Shown piece by piece: positions 1 through 6,193 of a stretch of DNA of 14,869 nt. The notes under the pieces are model-generated. The model was not told the origin of the DNA. It made no database searches and saw only the letters and a list, made by a program, of their open reading frames with translations. The first letter of the stretch is position 1; each line of letters begins with the position of its first letter. The stretch comes from an uncultured Phycisphaerales bacterium (GTDB lineage: Bacteria > Planctomycetota > Phycisphaerae > WQYP01): contig CAIPTQ010000154.1 in the NCBI GenBank assembly GCA_903868035.1, forward strand, positions 1 to 14,869. Reading direction: 5' to 3'. Both the position numbers and the translations under genes were made by a program.

Positions 1-11
1 ATATAATCGAA

Positions 12-584
12 TTATGTTCGTTCGTACTGAAGTGTATATGTTTGATCCAGCCAGACGCGCATTTCGTCACTACTTACCTCGTCGTAACCAGGTTCCAACT
101 GTTGCGGTGTGATGGTCTTGCGAAACTCTGCGGCCTGTGCGGATCGATCATACACCGTGCGCAGTTCACCCTTGTCGAAAATAAGTTCGCGAACCAGTTG
201 AAATTTCCATGCCGGAGGAAAACCTGAATGCACATAAAGCTCTTGAATAAATCCCGCCCCCAGCAGCAGACCACCCGTAAAGCCCACGGGAACGTTGAGC
301 GGACGATAAACGGCGGCGTCGAATTGATTCGTTACGGGAGCAATACCGCAATATATTACGACTTGGGGGTGCTTTTCTGGATCTTGAAAAAGCATTAGCT
401 CGCGCAAGAGCAGATGATTTTGATGCACGGCGTAAGCACAAACGTAACCACGCCAGCAGGAGGTGAGAACCGGTGCCGGAAACAGACCGTGCATGGCAGG
501 CTGGAATAGCCCGACACCACTGATGCCGGCGATGTAATAATGACACTCTTCAAAATGTACTCGGTCACTCATTTGTGCCGTCAT
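12..584 (-). CDS. Conserved hypothetical protein, about 190 aa
   Basis: I do not recognise a named family with a known function. The protein is soluble, with no signal peptide or membrane segment, and is rich in aromatic residues. Two blocks look conserved in style. The first is a Gly/Cys/Trp block around residues 18-50, with GLF at 25-27, CWRGYVC at 43-49 and cysteines at 14, 43, 49 and 79. The second is a C-terminal block around 97-135, with FTGGLLLG followed by ELYVHSGFPPAWK. From memory (not checked), similar short proteins occur as uncharacterised genes in planctomycetes, verrucomicrobia and cyanobacteria. The ATG at 584 has a GAGGG ribosome-binding site six bases upstream; an internal ATG at 572 is an alternative. 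It is transcribed divergently from the helicase across a 282-bp gap. The gene is complete, ending in TAA close to the left edge. I assign no function. Confidence 0.7.
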   Translation of the reverse strand: MTAQMSDRVHFEECHYYIAGISGVGLFQPAMHGLFPAPVLTSCWRGYVCAYAVHQNHLLLRELMLFQDPEKHPQVVIYCGIAPVTNQFDAAVYRPLNVPVGFTGGLLLGAGFIQELYVHSGFPPAWKFQLVRELIFDKGELRTVYDRSAQAAEFRKTITPQQLEPGYDEVSSDEMRVWLDQTYTLQYERT

Positions 585-659
585 GGGATACCCTCAAATA
601 CGACGCCTTGTTGAGCAAATCGAATGGCCAATCGTATCGCGACCAATCTACACGCACAA

Positions 660-687
660 TGGTGGAAACTCACTGGTGGAAACTCAC
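660..687. repeat. Perfect 2 x 14-bp tandem repeat
   Basis: The unit TGGTGGAAACTCAC occurs twice head-to-tail without mismatch and is followed by TG, which begins a third unit. It lies in the divergent promoter region, about 100 bp from the hypothetical gene start and 180 bp from the helicase start. It may be a replication-slippage duplication or a pair of binding sites for a regulator. The sequence alone does not decide. Confidence 0.8.
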
Positions 688-828
688 TGCGGATGCTCCG
701 TCGAAGGGGCGACGCACGGCTGTGGGTGGGAGTCACTGAAAGAAATATGATGCCGATGCCGCGCGGGCGATCAACACGCGAAATCACGGGAAAGGGACTC
801 TTTGCGTATGGGCGTAAGAATCATTCGC

Positions 829-864
829 CATTAGCATATCCGACTAATTACTGTTAGGCTAATG
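829..864 (+). promoter_or_regulatory. Inverted-repeat hairpin overlapping the helicase ribosome-binding region
   Basis: CATTAGC (829-835) is the exact reverse complement of GCTAATG (858-864). Nested inside, CTAA (844-847) pairs with TTAG (854-857) around a six-base loop, leaving an eight-base bulge on the left. The right arm ends two bases before the helicase ATG at 867, and the only Shine-Dalgarno-like bases (AGG, 856-858) lie in the paired arm. The structure could mask translation initiation or act as an operator with alternating TTAG/CTAA half-sites. The function is inferred; the inverted repeat is visible. Confidence 0.5.
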
Positions 865-866
865 AA

Positions 867-2366
867 ATGAGCGTCTGGTCTGAAATAAGTAAGCTTGCGA
901 AGCGTTTGCTTGGTAGCGACGCCCCAACCCCGGTCGATCTGTCGCACATTGATCGAGAGCTTTCCCCCGTTCGAACCCCTACGTTGGAACGCCCCAGCTA
1001 CCCTAAATCCCCAAGTTGCCACGAGACAGAACACATTGAGGTCCTCCCAGAATATAAATTCGTCCTGGAGGCGATTGGGAAAGGATGTCCGGGCATTTTT
1101 GTCACAGGCCGAGCAGGGACTGGCAAATCGACGCTAATCCGTTATCTTTCTGAGAAGGTCAAAAACTGTGCTGTCGTCGCGCCCACGGGACTCGCAGCCA
1201 TCAATGTACATGGTTCTACCATACACTCGTTTTTCAGCATACCACCACGCACGCTGAATCCCGATGAAGCCTTCACACCTCGCAGACAGATGATCCCCGT
1301 AATTGAGTGCTTGGGCGCGTTGATCATCGACGAGGTTTCGATGGTCACGCCCGACCTGGTGGACTGTATCAGCAATTCACTGCAGCAAGCAAGGGGCGAC
1401 CCGCGACCCTTTGGCGGCATTCCGGTGGTATTTGTTGGCGACCTCTTACAGTTACCGCCGGTGGTTCGCGATCCAGAAGTTGCCCGATACTATACAGACC
1501 GTTATCGAACGCCCTATTTTTTCTCAGCGGACGTGTTTAAGAATGAAAAAATGTTACGAATCCAGTTAACCAAAGTGTTTCGCCAGACAGACCTGGAATT
1601 CATCGAGCTGTTGGATCGGATTCGGCTCAATAGTGACCACCGGGATGCCGTTGCTCGAATCAATAGGGAATGCTACCGAGATCGCGAACCGAATCCCGAG
1701 CCATCGCTATTTCTCGTGCCCACCAACGCGGCTGCACGCGGAATCAATAGCCAGAACTTGAACGTCCTAGACTCGCCGATTATGGAGTTTGATGCCATCG
1801 TGGAAGGAAACTTTGATGTTCAGCGCGACCGCTTTCAGGCACCACATCGCTTGCAGCTCAAGGTCGGAGCCCAAGTGATCTTCGTGAAGAACAACAAGCC
1901 TTATTGGCTCAATGGCACCTTGGGGCGGGTGACCAGCATCGATGAAGTCTACCTGAGAGTTGAACTCGCTAAATCAGGGAACACTGTGACGGTGGAGCGT
2001 GCGACTTGGGAGAAAATTCAATATGAGTACGACCCCACTGAGAAGCGGATTGTAAGTAAAGTCGTCGGAACCTTTAAGCAGTTTCCGGTTACGCTTGGCT
2101 GGGCGATAACAATCCACAAGTCGCAGGGCATGACCCTCGATTCGGTAAGGATCGATCTTGGCAGAGGAGCGTTTTGCTCGGGGCAGACTTACGTGGCGTT
2201 GTCTCGGTGCCGCACAATCGATGGGATCTCTCTGGATCGCCCGATATCGATGAATGACGTTATGGCCGACACCACAATTTTGGAGTTCTATAGGCGCTTG
2301 CAGGAAATGAGTAATCAAGAGGAGAAAACGGATCAGACGCCAGACAATGACGGGGCCATTGCCTGA
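867..2366 (+). CDS. PIF1/RecD-like superfamily 1 DNA helicase, 499 aa
   Basis: An ATP-dependent 5'-3' DNA helicase of the PIF1/RecD2 type, predicted to be cytoplasmic. All expected motifs are present. Walker A is GRAGTGKST (81-89), motif Ia is APTGLAA followed by GSTIHS (105-121), and Walker B is LIIDEVSMV (152-160). Motif III is GDLLQLPPV (191-199) and VFRQTD is at 237-242. A UvrD_C_2-like end carries TIHKSQGMTLD (415-425) and motif VI YVALSRCR (442-449). The first ~55 residues are not conserved, and the acidic last ~20 residues look disordered. The length matches stand-alone bacterial PIF1-like helicases. The ATG at 867 has only a weak AGG upstream, inside a hairpin. Its neighbours are a divergent hypothetical gene and the repeat-bearing gap at 2401. 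PIF1 family members unwind forks, G-quadruplexes and R-loops; bacterial copies often sit in accessory regions. The base composition is less GC-extreme than that of the glycan genes to its right. Confidence 0.93.
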   Translation: MSVWSEISKLAKRLLGSDAPTPVDLSHIDRELSPVRTPTLERPSYPKSPSCHETEHIEVLPEYKFVLEAIGKGCPGIFVTGRAGTGKSTLIRYLSEKVKNCAVVAPTGLAAINVHGSTIHSFFSIPPRTLNPDEAFTPRRQMIPVIECLGALIIDEVSMVTPDLVDCISNSLQQARGDPRPFGGIPVVFVGDLLQLPPVVRDPEVARYYTDRYRTPYFFSADVFKNEKMLRIQLTKVFRQTDLEFIELLDRIRLNSDHRDAVARINRECYRDREPNPEPSLFLVPTNAAARGINSQNLNVLDSPIMEFDAIVEGNFDVQRDRFQAPHRLQLKVGAQVIFVKNNKPYWLNGTLGRVTSIDEVYLRVELAKSGNTVTVERATWEKIQYEYDPTEKRIVSKVVGTFKQFPVTLGWAITIHKSQGMTLDSVRIDLGRGAFCSGQTYVALSRCRTIDGISLDRPISMNDVMADTTILEFYRRLQEMSNQEEKTDQTPDNDGAIA

Positions 2367-2400
2367 ATCGGAGCGAAACTCCATGAAGGCCGCTCCCCTC

Positions 2401-2500
2401 AGGCATGCTTTTGACGCAGATATTGCATGCGGTGCAACGTACATGGCCGGACATGCGAGCAGAAATCCACCCGCCCTCACAGCGTCAAAAGCATGGCACC
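2401..2500. repeat. 100-bp inverted-terminus element, copy 1
   Basis: This stretch aligns without gaps to 10171-10270: 100 bases each, 13 differences by my count. The ends form a perfect 14-bp inverted repeat, CATGCTTTTGACGC (2404-2417) against GCGTCAAAAGCATG (2482-2495). The interior carries a small hairpin, TTGCAT-GCG-GTGCAA (2423-2437). It contains no gene and lies between convergent genes. It is a MITE/REP-like dispersed element or a structured noncoding element. The right end, GCATGGCACC, is repeated at 2593 after an apparent insertion. Confidence 0.85.
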
Positions 2501-2592
2501 TAACGCCGTAAACACTTCACGGCAATTATCGTGGGCAATCCGCATGGCACAAGGGTTTCGTGAATTAAACGGGCGGCGTAGTTTACGGCGTT
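2501..2592. mobile_element. Possible 92-bp MITE-like insertion abutting the 100-bp element
   Basis: A perfect 12-bp inverted repeat, AACGCCGTAAAC (2502-2513) and GTTTACGGCGTT (2581-2592), bounds this piece. A shorter inner inverted repeat, TTCACG (2516-2521) with CGTGAA (2559-2564), lies within it. It is flanked by the 10-bp direct repeat GCATGGCACC (2491-2500 and 2593-2602). That is what a target-site duplication would look like, and the other copy of the 100-bp element has no such insert. Against a simple reading, GCATGGCAC occurs a third time inside (2542-2550), giving three copies at exactly 51-bp steps. There is no coding capacity. Confidence 0.5.
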
Positions 2593-2628
2593 GCATGGCA
2601 CCCGACGCGGGGAATTGGGATCAGGTCG

Positions 2629-3708
2629 TCAGGTCAAACCCATCACGGCGAACGCGGCGGTAAAGCGGTGCCGCCAGGTGTGTTGGGCGAGCGCCCGGCG
2701 ATGACCGGCCAGGCGGATGTGTTCGCGTTCTTCCTCGTGCGCCAGGTAGTAGCGGATTTTTTCCGCCATGTCCGGGAGGGAGTGGTAGAAGACTATCTCC
2801 TTATCCGGGGTGAAGAACTCCGCCAGTTCGTCCATCGCCTCGACCATGTAGAAGCCGCCGCTCATGGGCACTTCGAAGTCGCGCAGGCGAACCTGCACGA
2901 CGCGCCGGCCGGACTGGTGGGTTTCGCCGCAGGTGGAGAAGCCGAGGTTGATTTTGCTGCGGGAGAAGGTTTGGATCATGGCCTCATCGTCGAGCGGGCC
3001 GCCGGTCACGGATGCCGGCAGGCGCCGGAGGGGGCTATCCTGGGGCGGGGGGTATTGGGGGTCGATGATCCAGCCGTGGCCCCAGACGCGGACGTTGATG
3101 TGGTGGTGGAGGAGGTTTTCGATGTATGCCGGGCGATCGCCGTAGGCCTGGCCGACGAAGGAGACGTCGAGGTCGCGGGGGAGGTCGTAGGGGTGGTAGA
3201 GGGCGGGGTTGGCGGCTTCCTGACAATAGAGGGGGCGGGCGCCGATGGCGCGATAGTCCGGGAGGCGGAATTTCTCCGGCACGAGGCACCAGTCGTAATG
3301 GGGGGAAATTTCGCGCACGAGATGGAACTGGTGGGCGGCGTTGCAGTACCAGTTGACCGTGGTGATGCCCAGGGCGCGGATGGCGTCCAGGGTTTCGGGC
3401 AGGACGCAGGCGTCGAAAAAGTAGGAGAAGAAGAGGTCGAGGGGCTGGCGGGCGTGGGCGGTTTGGATTTGGGCCAGCAGGGCGGCGGAGGCGCGGGGGC
3501 GGCTGGCGCGGATGAAGTCCGCCTGCCGGGGGTTGGCGGGGTCGAGATTGCGAAAGACGGGGGTGAGGTCGTAGTCGAAGGGGACGAGGTCGTGGCCCAT
3601 GGCGACGAGGGTCTGGTAGAGATTGGCGTACCAGAGGATGGAGTGGACGCCCTGGAACCAGGGGTTGGGGGTGGAATCGGAGGCGTAGAAAATACGCAGC
3701 GGGCGCAA
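2629..3708 (-). CDS. CgeB-type glycosyltransferase (GT-B fold), 359 aa
   Basis: Predicted to transfer a sugar from a nucleotide donor onto a surface glycan or protein; donor and acceptor are unknown. The N-terminus is a typical Rossmann start, LRIFYASD, with a long N-terminal domain. DVSFVGQAYGDR (181-192) opens the second domain. The C-terminal third has the hallmarks of the Glyco_trans_1_2/CgeB family: RSKINLGFS (250-258), VRLRDFEVPMSGGFYMVE (273-290), KEIVFY (303-308) and HTWRHR (343-348). I chose the TTG at 3708 because a GAGGA ribosome-binding site sits seven bases upstream and the Rossmann strand starts at once. A GTG at 3756 would add 16 residues of low-complexity sequence. It is divergent from the GDPD-like gene and convergent with the helicase. 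The coding strand is strongly C-rich, which creates long false open frames opposite. Confidence 0.88.
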   Translation of the reverse strand: MRPLRIFYASDSTPNPWFQGVHSILWYANLYQTLVAMGHDLVPFDYDLTPVFRNLDPANPRQADFIRASRPRASAALLAQIQTAHARQPLDLFFSYFFDACVLPETLDAIRALGITTVNWYCNAAHQFHLVREISPHYDWCLVPEKFRLPDYRAIGARPLYCQEAANPALYHPYDLPRDLDVSFVGQAYGDRPAYIENLLHHHINVRVWGHGWIIDPQYPPPQDSPLRRLPASVTGGPLDDEAMIQTFSRSKINLGFSTCGETHQSGRRVVQVRLRDFEVPMSGGFYMVEAMDELAEFFTPDKEIVFYHSLPDMAEKIRYYLAHEEEREHIRLAGHRRALAQHTWRHRFTAAFAVMGLT

Positions 3709-3740
3709 GGTGGAATCCTCACGAGAAGAACGGCTTGTGG

Positions 3741-3775
3741 CCGATAAAAACGGCACAGGTCCGCTTGTTTATCGG
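3741..3775. promoter_or_regulatory. Inverted repeat in divergent promoter region of the glycan genes
   Basis: CCGATAAA (3741-3748) and TTTATCGG (3768-3775) are perfect reverse complements separated by 19 bases. They lie between the CgeB-type gene, read leftward from 3708, and the GDPD-like gene, read rightward. An operator for a dimeric regulator controlling both directions would fit, but no regulator gene is visible in this window. I see no clear sigma-70 promoter. Confidence 0.35.
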
Positions 3776-3861
3776 TTCCGCGGGGCCGGGTGGATCAATC
3801 TGTCTGGGTGGCATGGCGCATGGATCGACAACGCAACAGCACGGGGCGGGAGCGGGGAGGC

Positions 3862-4494
3862 GTGGAGATTCTGGCGCATCGCGGGTGGTGGGAGCGGGCG
3901 GCGGAGCGGAACACGCTGGCGGCGCTGGAGCGGGCGTTTGCGGCGGGGCTGGGTGTGGAGACGGATGTGCGCGACTGCGCGGGGGAGATTGTGATTTCGC
4001 ATGACCCCCCCGCCGGGGTGGGCGCGGGCATGGGGTTGCGCGGGATGCTGGCGAGCTATGTGAACGCGGGGCGGCCGGGAAGTTTGGCGCTGAATGTGAA
4101 GGCGGATGGTTTGCAGGGGATGGTGATGGGGCTGCTGCGGGAGTTTGATATTCGGCGCGGATTTATGTTTGACATGTCGATTCCGGATACGCTGCAGTGG
4201 CTGGAGGCCGGGGCGCGGGTGTTTGTGCGGCAGAGCGAGTATGAGCCGGTGCCGGCGCTGTATGAGCGGGTGGCGGGGGTGTGGCTGGATGGATTGGCGG
4301 GGGATTGGTTTACGCGGGAAGTGATCGGCGGACACCTGGCGGCGGGGAAACAGGTGGCGGTGGTGTCGCCGGAGCTGCACGGGCGCGAGCCGGCGGCGGT
4401 GTGGGGGATGCTGGCAAGTTTTGAGCAGGATGGAATTTTGCTCTGCACGGATCGGGTGGCGGAGGCACGGAGGTTTTTTCATGGGCAAAATTGA
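3862..4494 (+). CDS. GDPD/PI-PLC-like phosphodiesterase family protein, about 210 aa
   Basis: Related to glycerophosphodiester phosphodiesterases, a TIM-barrel fold, in the short form found in polysaccharide clusters. The protein begins MEILAHRGWW, with the HRG signature at 6-8. N17 follows in the ERNT context, then VETDVR with E33 and D35, and the catalytic-type pair H47-D48 in ISHDPP. Where canonical GDPDs have a Glu-x-Lys on the next strand, this has LNVK (77-80), so one metal ligand may be replaced. FDMSIPD (103-109) and VWLDGLAGDW further on fit the same subfamily. I chose the GTG at 3862 from the family's usual start and a GGGAG nine bases upstream. In-frame starts at 3790 (GTG) and 3820 (ATG) would add an unconserved Arg-rich leader. 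The 3' end overlaps the HAD gene by 14 bp, so the two are probably co-translated. The substrate is unknown; it may process a glycerol-phosphate or other phosphodiester precursor. Confidence 0.75.
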   Translation: MEILAHRGWWERAAERNTLAALERAFAAGLGVETDVRDCAGEIVISHDPPAGVGAGMGLRGMLASYVNAGRPGSLALNVKADGLQGMVMGLLREFDIRRGFMFDMSIPDTLQWLEAGARVFVRQSEYEPVPALYERVAGVWLDGLAGDWFTREVIGGHLAAGKQVAVVSPELHGREPAAVWGMLASFEQDGILLCTDRVAEARRFFHGQN

Positions 4495-5116
4495 GGCGGT
4501 TATTTTCGACATGGATGGCGTGCTGATCGACGCCAAGGACTGGCATTTTGAATCGCTGAACAAGGCCCTGGCGCTGTTCGGCTATTCGATCAGCCGGTTC
4601 GACCATCTGGTGACTTACGACGGGCTGCCGACGAAGAAGAAACTGGAGATGCTGTCGCGGGAGCGCGGCTTGCCGGCGAAACTGCATGAGTTCATCAACC
4701 GGCTGAAGCAGGACTATACCATGGAGATGATTTATACGCGGTGCAAGCCGATCTTTCAGCACGAGTATGCGCTGGCGCGGCTGCATGCGGAGGGGTATCG
4801 GCTGGCGGTGGCTTCGAATTCGATTCGCGCGACGGTGGAACTGATGATGGAGCGCGCGGCGCTTAAGCCGTACCTAGAGCTGCTGCTGTCGAACCAGGAT
4901 GTGACCCGGGCCAAGCCCGATCCGGAGATGTATACGATCACCATTCAGCGGCTGGGCTTGCAGCCGGGGCAGTGCCTGGTGGTGGAGGACAACCAGAACG
5001 GCATCAAGGCTGCGGAGGCGGCCGGGGCGCATGTGATGGTGGTGGGTGACGTGATGGACGTGACGTATCCGAGCATCTGCGAGAATATTGCCCGGGCGCA
5101 AAGGAGTGCGGCATGA
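4481..5116 (+). CDS. HAD-superfamily phosphatase / phosphomutase-like hydrolase (HAD-IA), 211 aa
   Basis: A soluble haloacid-dehalogenase-type hydrolase, expected to remove or move a phosphate on a small sugar or polyol phosphate. Motif I is FDMDGVLID (9-17), with nucleophile D10 and acid/base D12. The helical cap spans about 18-85. Motif II is ASNS (111-114), motif III is K145 in AKPDPEMY and motif IV is VVEDNQNGIKAA (167-178). The length is normal for the beta-phosphoglucomutase/phosphoglycolate phosphatase branch. The ATG at 4481 has a perfect GGAGG seven bases upstream; an earlier in-frame ATG at 4421 lies deep in the preceding gene and is rejected. The gene overlaps the GDPD-like gene by 14 bp and the following nucleotidyltransferase by 4 bp (ATGA). 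That suggests dephosphorylation of an intermediate in the same pathway. The specific substrate cannot be read from sequence. Confidence 0.9.
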   Translation: MGKIEAVIFDMDGVLIDAKDWHFESLNKALALFGYSISRFDHLVTYDGLPTKKKLEMLSRERGLPAKLHEFINRLKQDYTMEMIYTRCKPIFQHEYALARLHAEGYRLAVASNSIRATVELMMERAALKPYLELLLSNQDVTRAKPDPEMYTITIQRLGLQPGQCLVVEDNQNGIKAAEAAGAHVMVVGDVMDVTYPSICENIARAQRSAA

Positions 5117-5862
5117 AAGTGCTTGTTCCCATGAGCGGGTCCGATGCGGCGTTTCGCGAGGCGGGTTATCCACGATGTAAGAGCCTTATCGAGATCAACG
5201 GCAAGGCGATTATTCAGCATATCTACGAGAACTTGCTAAGCCTAAAGCCGGAGCAGTTCATTTTTGTGATCCGCAAGGAAGATCATGCGCAGCATCATCT
5301 GTCGGATGTGCTGGGGCTGCTGGCGCCCGGGTGCCGGGTGATTGTGGCGGAGGGGAACACGGCCGGGGCGGCATGTACGGCGCTATTGGCGGTGGAGGCC
5401 ATTGGGGCGGATGAGGAGTTGGTGATCGCCAATGCGGATCAGATCATCCGGGCCGACCTGTTTGCCATTATCCAGGGATTCCGCCAGCGCGGCTTGGATG
5501 GCGGGACCATAGCGTTTGATTCCATCCATCCGCGGTGGTCGTATGTGCGGGTGAACGAGGCGGGGCTGGTGACGGAGGCCGCGGAAAAACGGCCCATTTC
5601 GCGGCACGCGACTGCGGGGTTCTATTATTTTCGGAAGGGCGGGGATTTTGCGACGGCGGCGATGGGCATGATCCGCAAGGCGGCGCATGTCAACAATGTC
5701 TATTATGTGTGTCCGACATTTAATGAGATGATTCTGCGGCAGGCGAAGATTGGGGTGCATGAGATTCGTCCCGAGCAGTATTTCTCGCTGGCGACGCCGC
5801 AGGATGTACAGCGCTATGAGGAGCGGCTCAGCCGCCAGTGCGCGGAGGTGGTGCATGCGTAA
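5113..5862 (+). CDS. Sugar/polyol-phosphate nucleotidyltransferase family protein, 249 aa, degenerate signature
   Basis: A member of the NTP_transferase (GT-A-like) family that makes NDP-activated precursors. The N-terminal nucleotide-binding loop reads PMSGSDAAFREAGY (6-19), whereas its paralogue at 6178 reads PMAGRGKRFIDAGF. The glycine-rich G-x-G-x-R signature is therefore missing its conserved Arg and second Gly. K23 is kept, though PKPL has become RCKSL. Conserved later blocks are GAACTALLA (85-93), IANADQ (105-110), WSYVRV (142-147), AEKRPIS (157-163) and the VNNVYYVCPTFNEMI region (193-207). It starts on the ATGA overlap with the HAD gene, with AGGAG six bases upstream, and overlaps the cupin gene by 8 bp. 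It could be an active enzyme with altered nucleotide specificity, or a regulatory or inactive partner of the second nucleotidyltransferase. Confidence 0.88.
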   Translation: MKVLVPMSGSDAAFREAGYPRCKSLIEINGKAIIQHIYENLLSLKPEQFIFVIRKEDHAQHHLSDVLGLLAPGCRVIVAEGNTAGAACTALLAVEAIGADEELVIANADQIIRADLFAIIQGFRQRGLDGGTIAFDSIHPRWSYVRVNEAGLVTEAAEKRPISRHATAGFYYFRKGGDFATAAMGMIRKAAHVNNVYYVCPTFNEMILRQAKIGVHEIRPEQYFSLATPQDVQRYEERLSRQCAEVVHA

Positions 5863-6193
5863 GGCGCGGCTGGAAGATATGAAGGCCGGATGGTTCGTCG
5901 GGGCCTTTTCGCCGACGGCACTAAAAACGGATGCTGCGGAAGTAGCGGTGAAGCATTATGCCGCGGGGCAGGGTGAGAAGCGACACTATCACAAGGTGGC
6001 CACGGAGGTGACGGTGATCGTTGCCGGCGAAGTGGAGATGAACGGCGTGCGCTATGGAGCGGGGCAGATTATCGTGATTGAGCCGGGCGAGGTCACCGAT
6101 TTTAAGGCCGTGACGGCGGCGACGACGGCGGTTGTGAAGATACCCGGTGCGCTGAATGACAAATATATGGAGACCGCATGCTCAACATCGTGA
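5855..6193 (+). CDS. Small cupin-domain protein, 112 aa
   Basis: A single-domain cupin (beta-barrel). The metal-binding region includes RHYHKVATEV with H44, H46 and E51, followed by VIVAGEVEMNG (54-64) and IIVIEPGEVTDF (72-83). The usual fourth metal ligand His is not obvious and D82 occupies that area. The end, VVKIPGALNDKY (93-104), is a block I associate with cupins encoded next to nucleotidyltransferases in LPS and capsule clusters. The start ATG at 5855 is preceded by GGAGG six bases away; a longer open frame from 5750 is an out-of-frame shadow of the preceding gene. It overlaps the upstream gene by 8 bp and the downstream gene by 16 bp. Its role is probably isomerase, epimerase or sensor of a pathway intermediate; no activity is assigned. 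Confidence 0.85.
   Translation: MRKARLEDMKAGWFVGAFSPTALKTDAAEVAVKHYAAGQGEKRHYHKVATEVTVIVAGEVEMNGVRYGAGQIIVIEPGEVTDFKAVTAATTAVVKIPGALNDKYMETACSTS

Larger units (their letters stand above)
585..866. promoter_or_regulatory. Divergent intergenic region between hypothetical gene and helicase
   Basis: This 282-bp gap separates two divergent starts, so it should hold both promoters. I could not pick out convincing -35/-10 pairs. What is visible is the ribosome-binding site of the minus-strand gene next to 584, a 14-bp tandem duplication at 660-687 and an inverted-repeat hairpin at 829-864. No convincing gene is seen in it; short open frames here lack supporting features. Confidence 0.5.

Noticed and set aside
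2370..2382. GGAG-CGAAA-CTCC hairpin after the helicase stop, considered as a terminator
   Set aside because: The stem is only four base pairs and no T-tract follows.
1974..2480. 168-aa minus-strand open frame across the helicase 3' end and the 100-bp element
   Set aside because: Its N-terminus is simply the translated repeat element and the rest is antisense to the helicase. No ribosome-binding site or recognisable domain is seen.
2491..2602. Short regular repeats considered as a CRISPR array
   Set aside because: The repeat is only 9 bases, there are three copies, and the intervals share inverted ends. No cas genes are present.
2491..2602. Integron attC site considered, because ACCTAAC fits the RYYYAAC core
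   Set aside because: The opposite core GTTGCAT does not fit GTTRRRY, the stem is a perfect 12-bp repeat without the usual unpaired spacer, and no integrase is in view.
2668..3747. 359-aa open frame on the plus strand opposite the CgeB-type gene
   Set aside because: Its translation is almost only G, V, A, D and E, a low-complexity antisense product of C-rich codons. The minus-strand frame carries clear family motifs.
5750..5854. Extended N-terminus of the cupin open frame
   Set aside because: It is an Arg/Ser/Met-rich shadow of the preceding NTase. The ATG at 5855 has a good ribosome-binding site and gives the normal cupin length.
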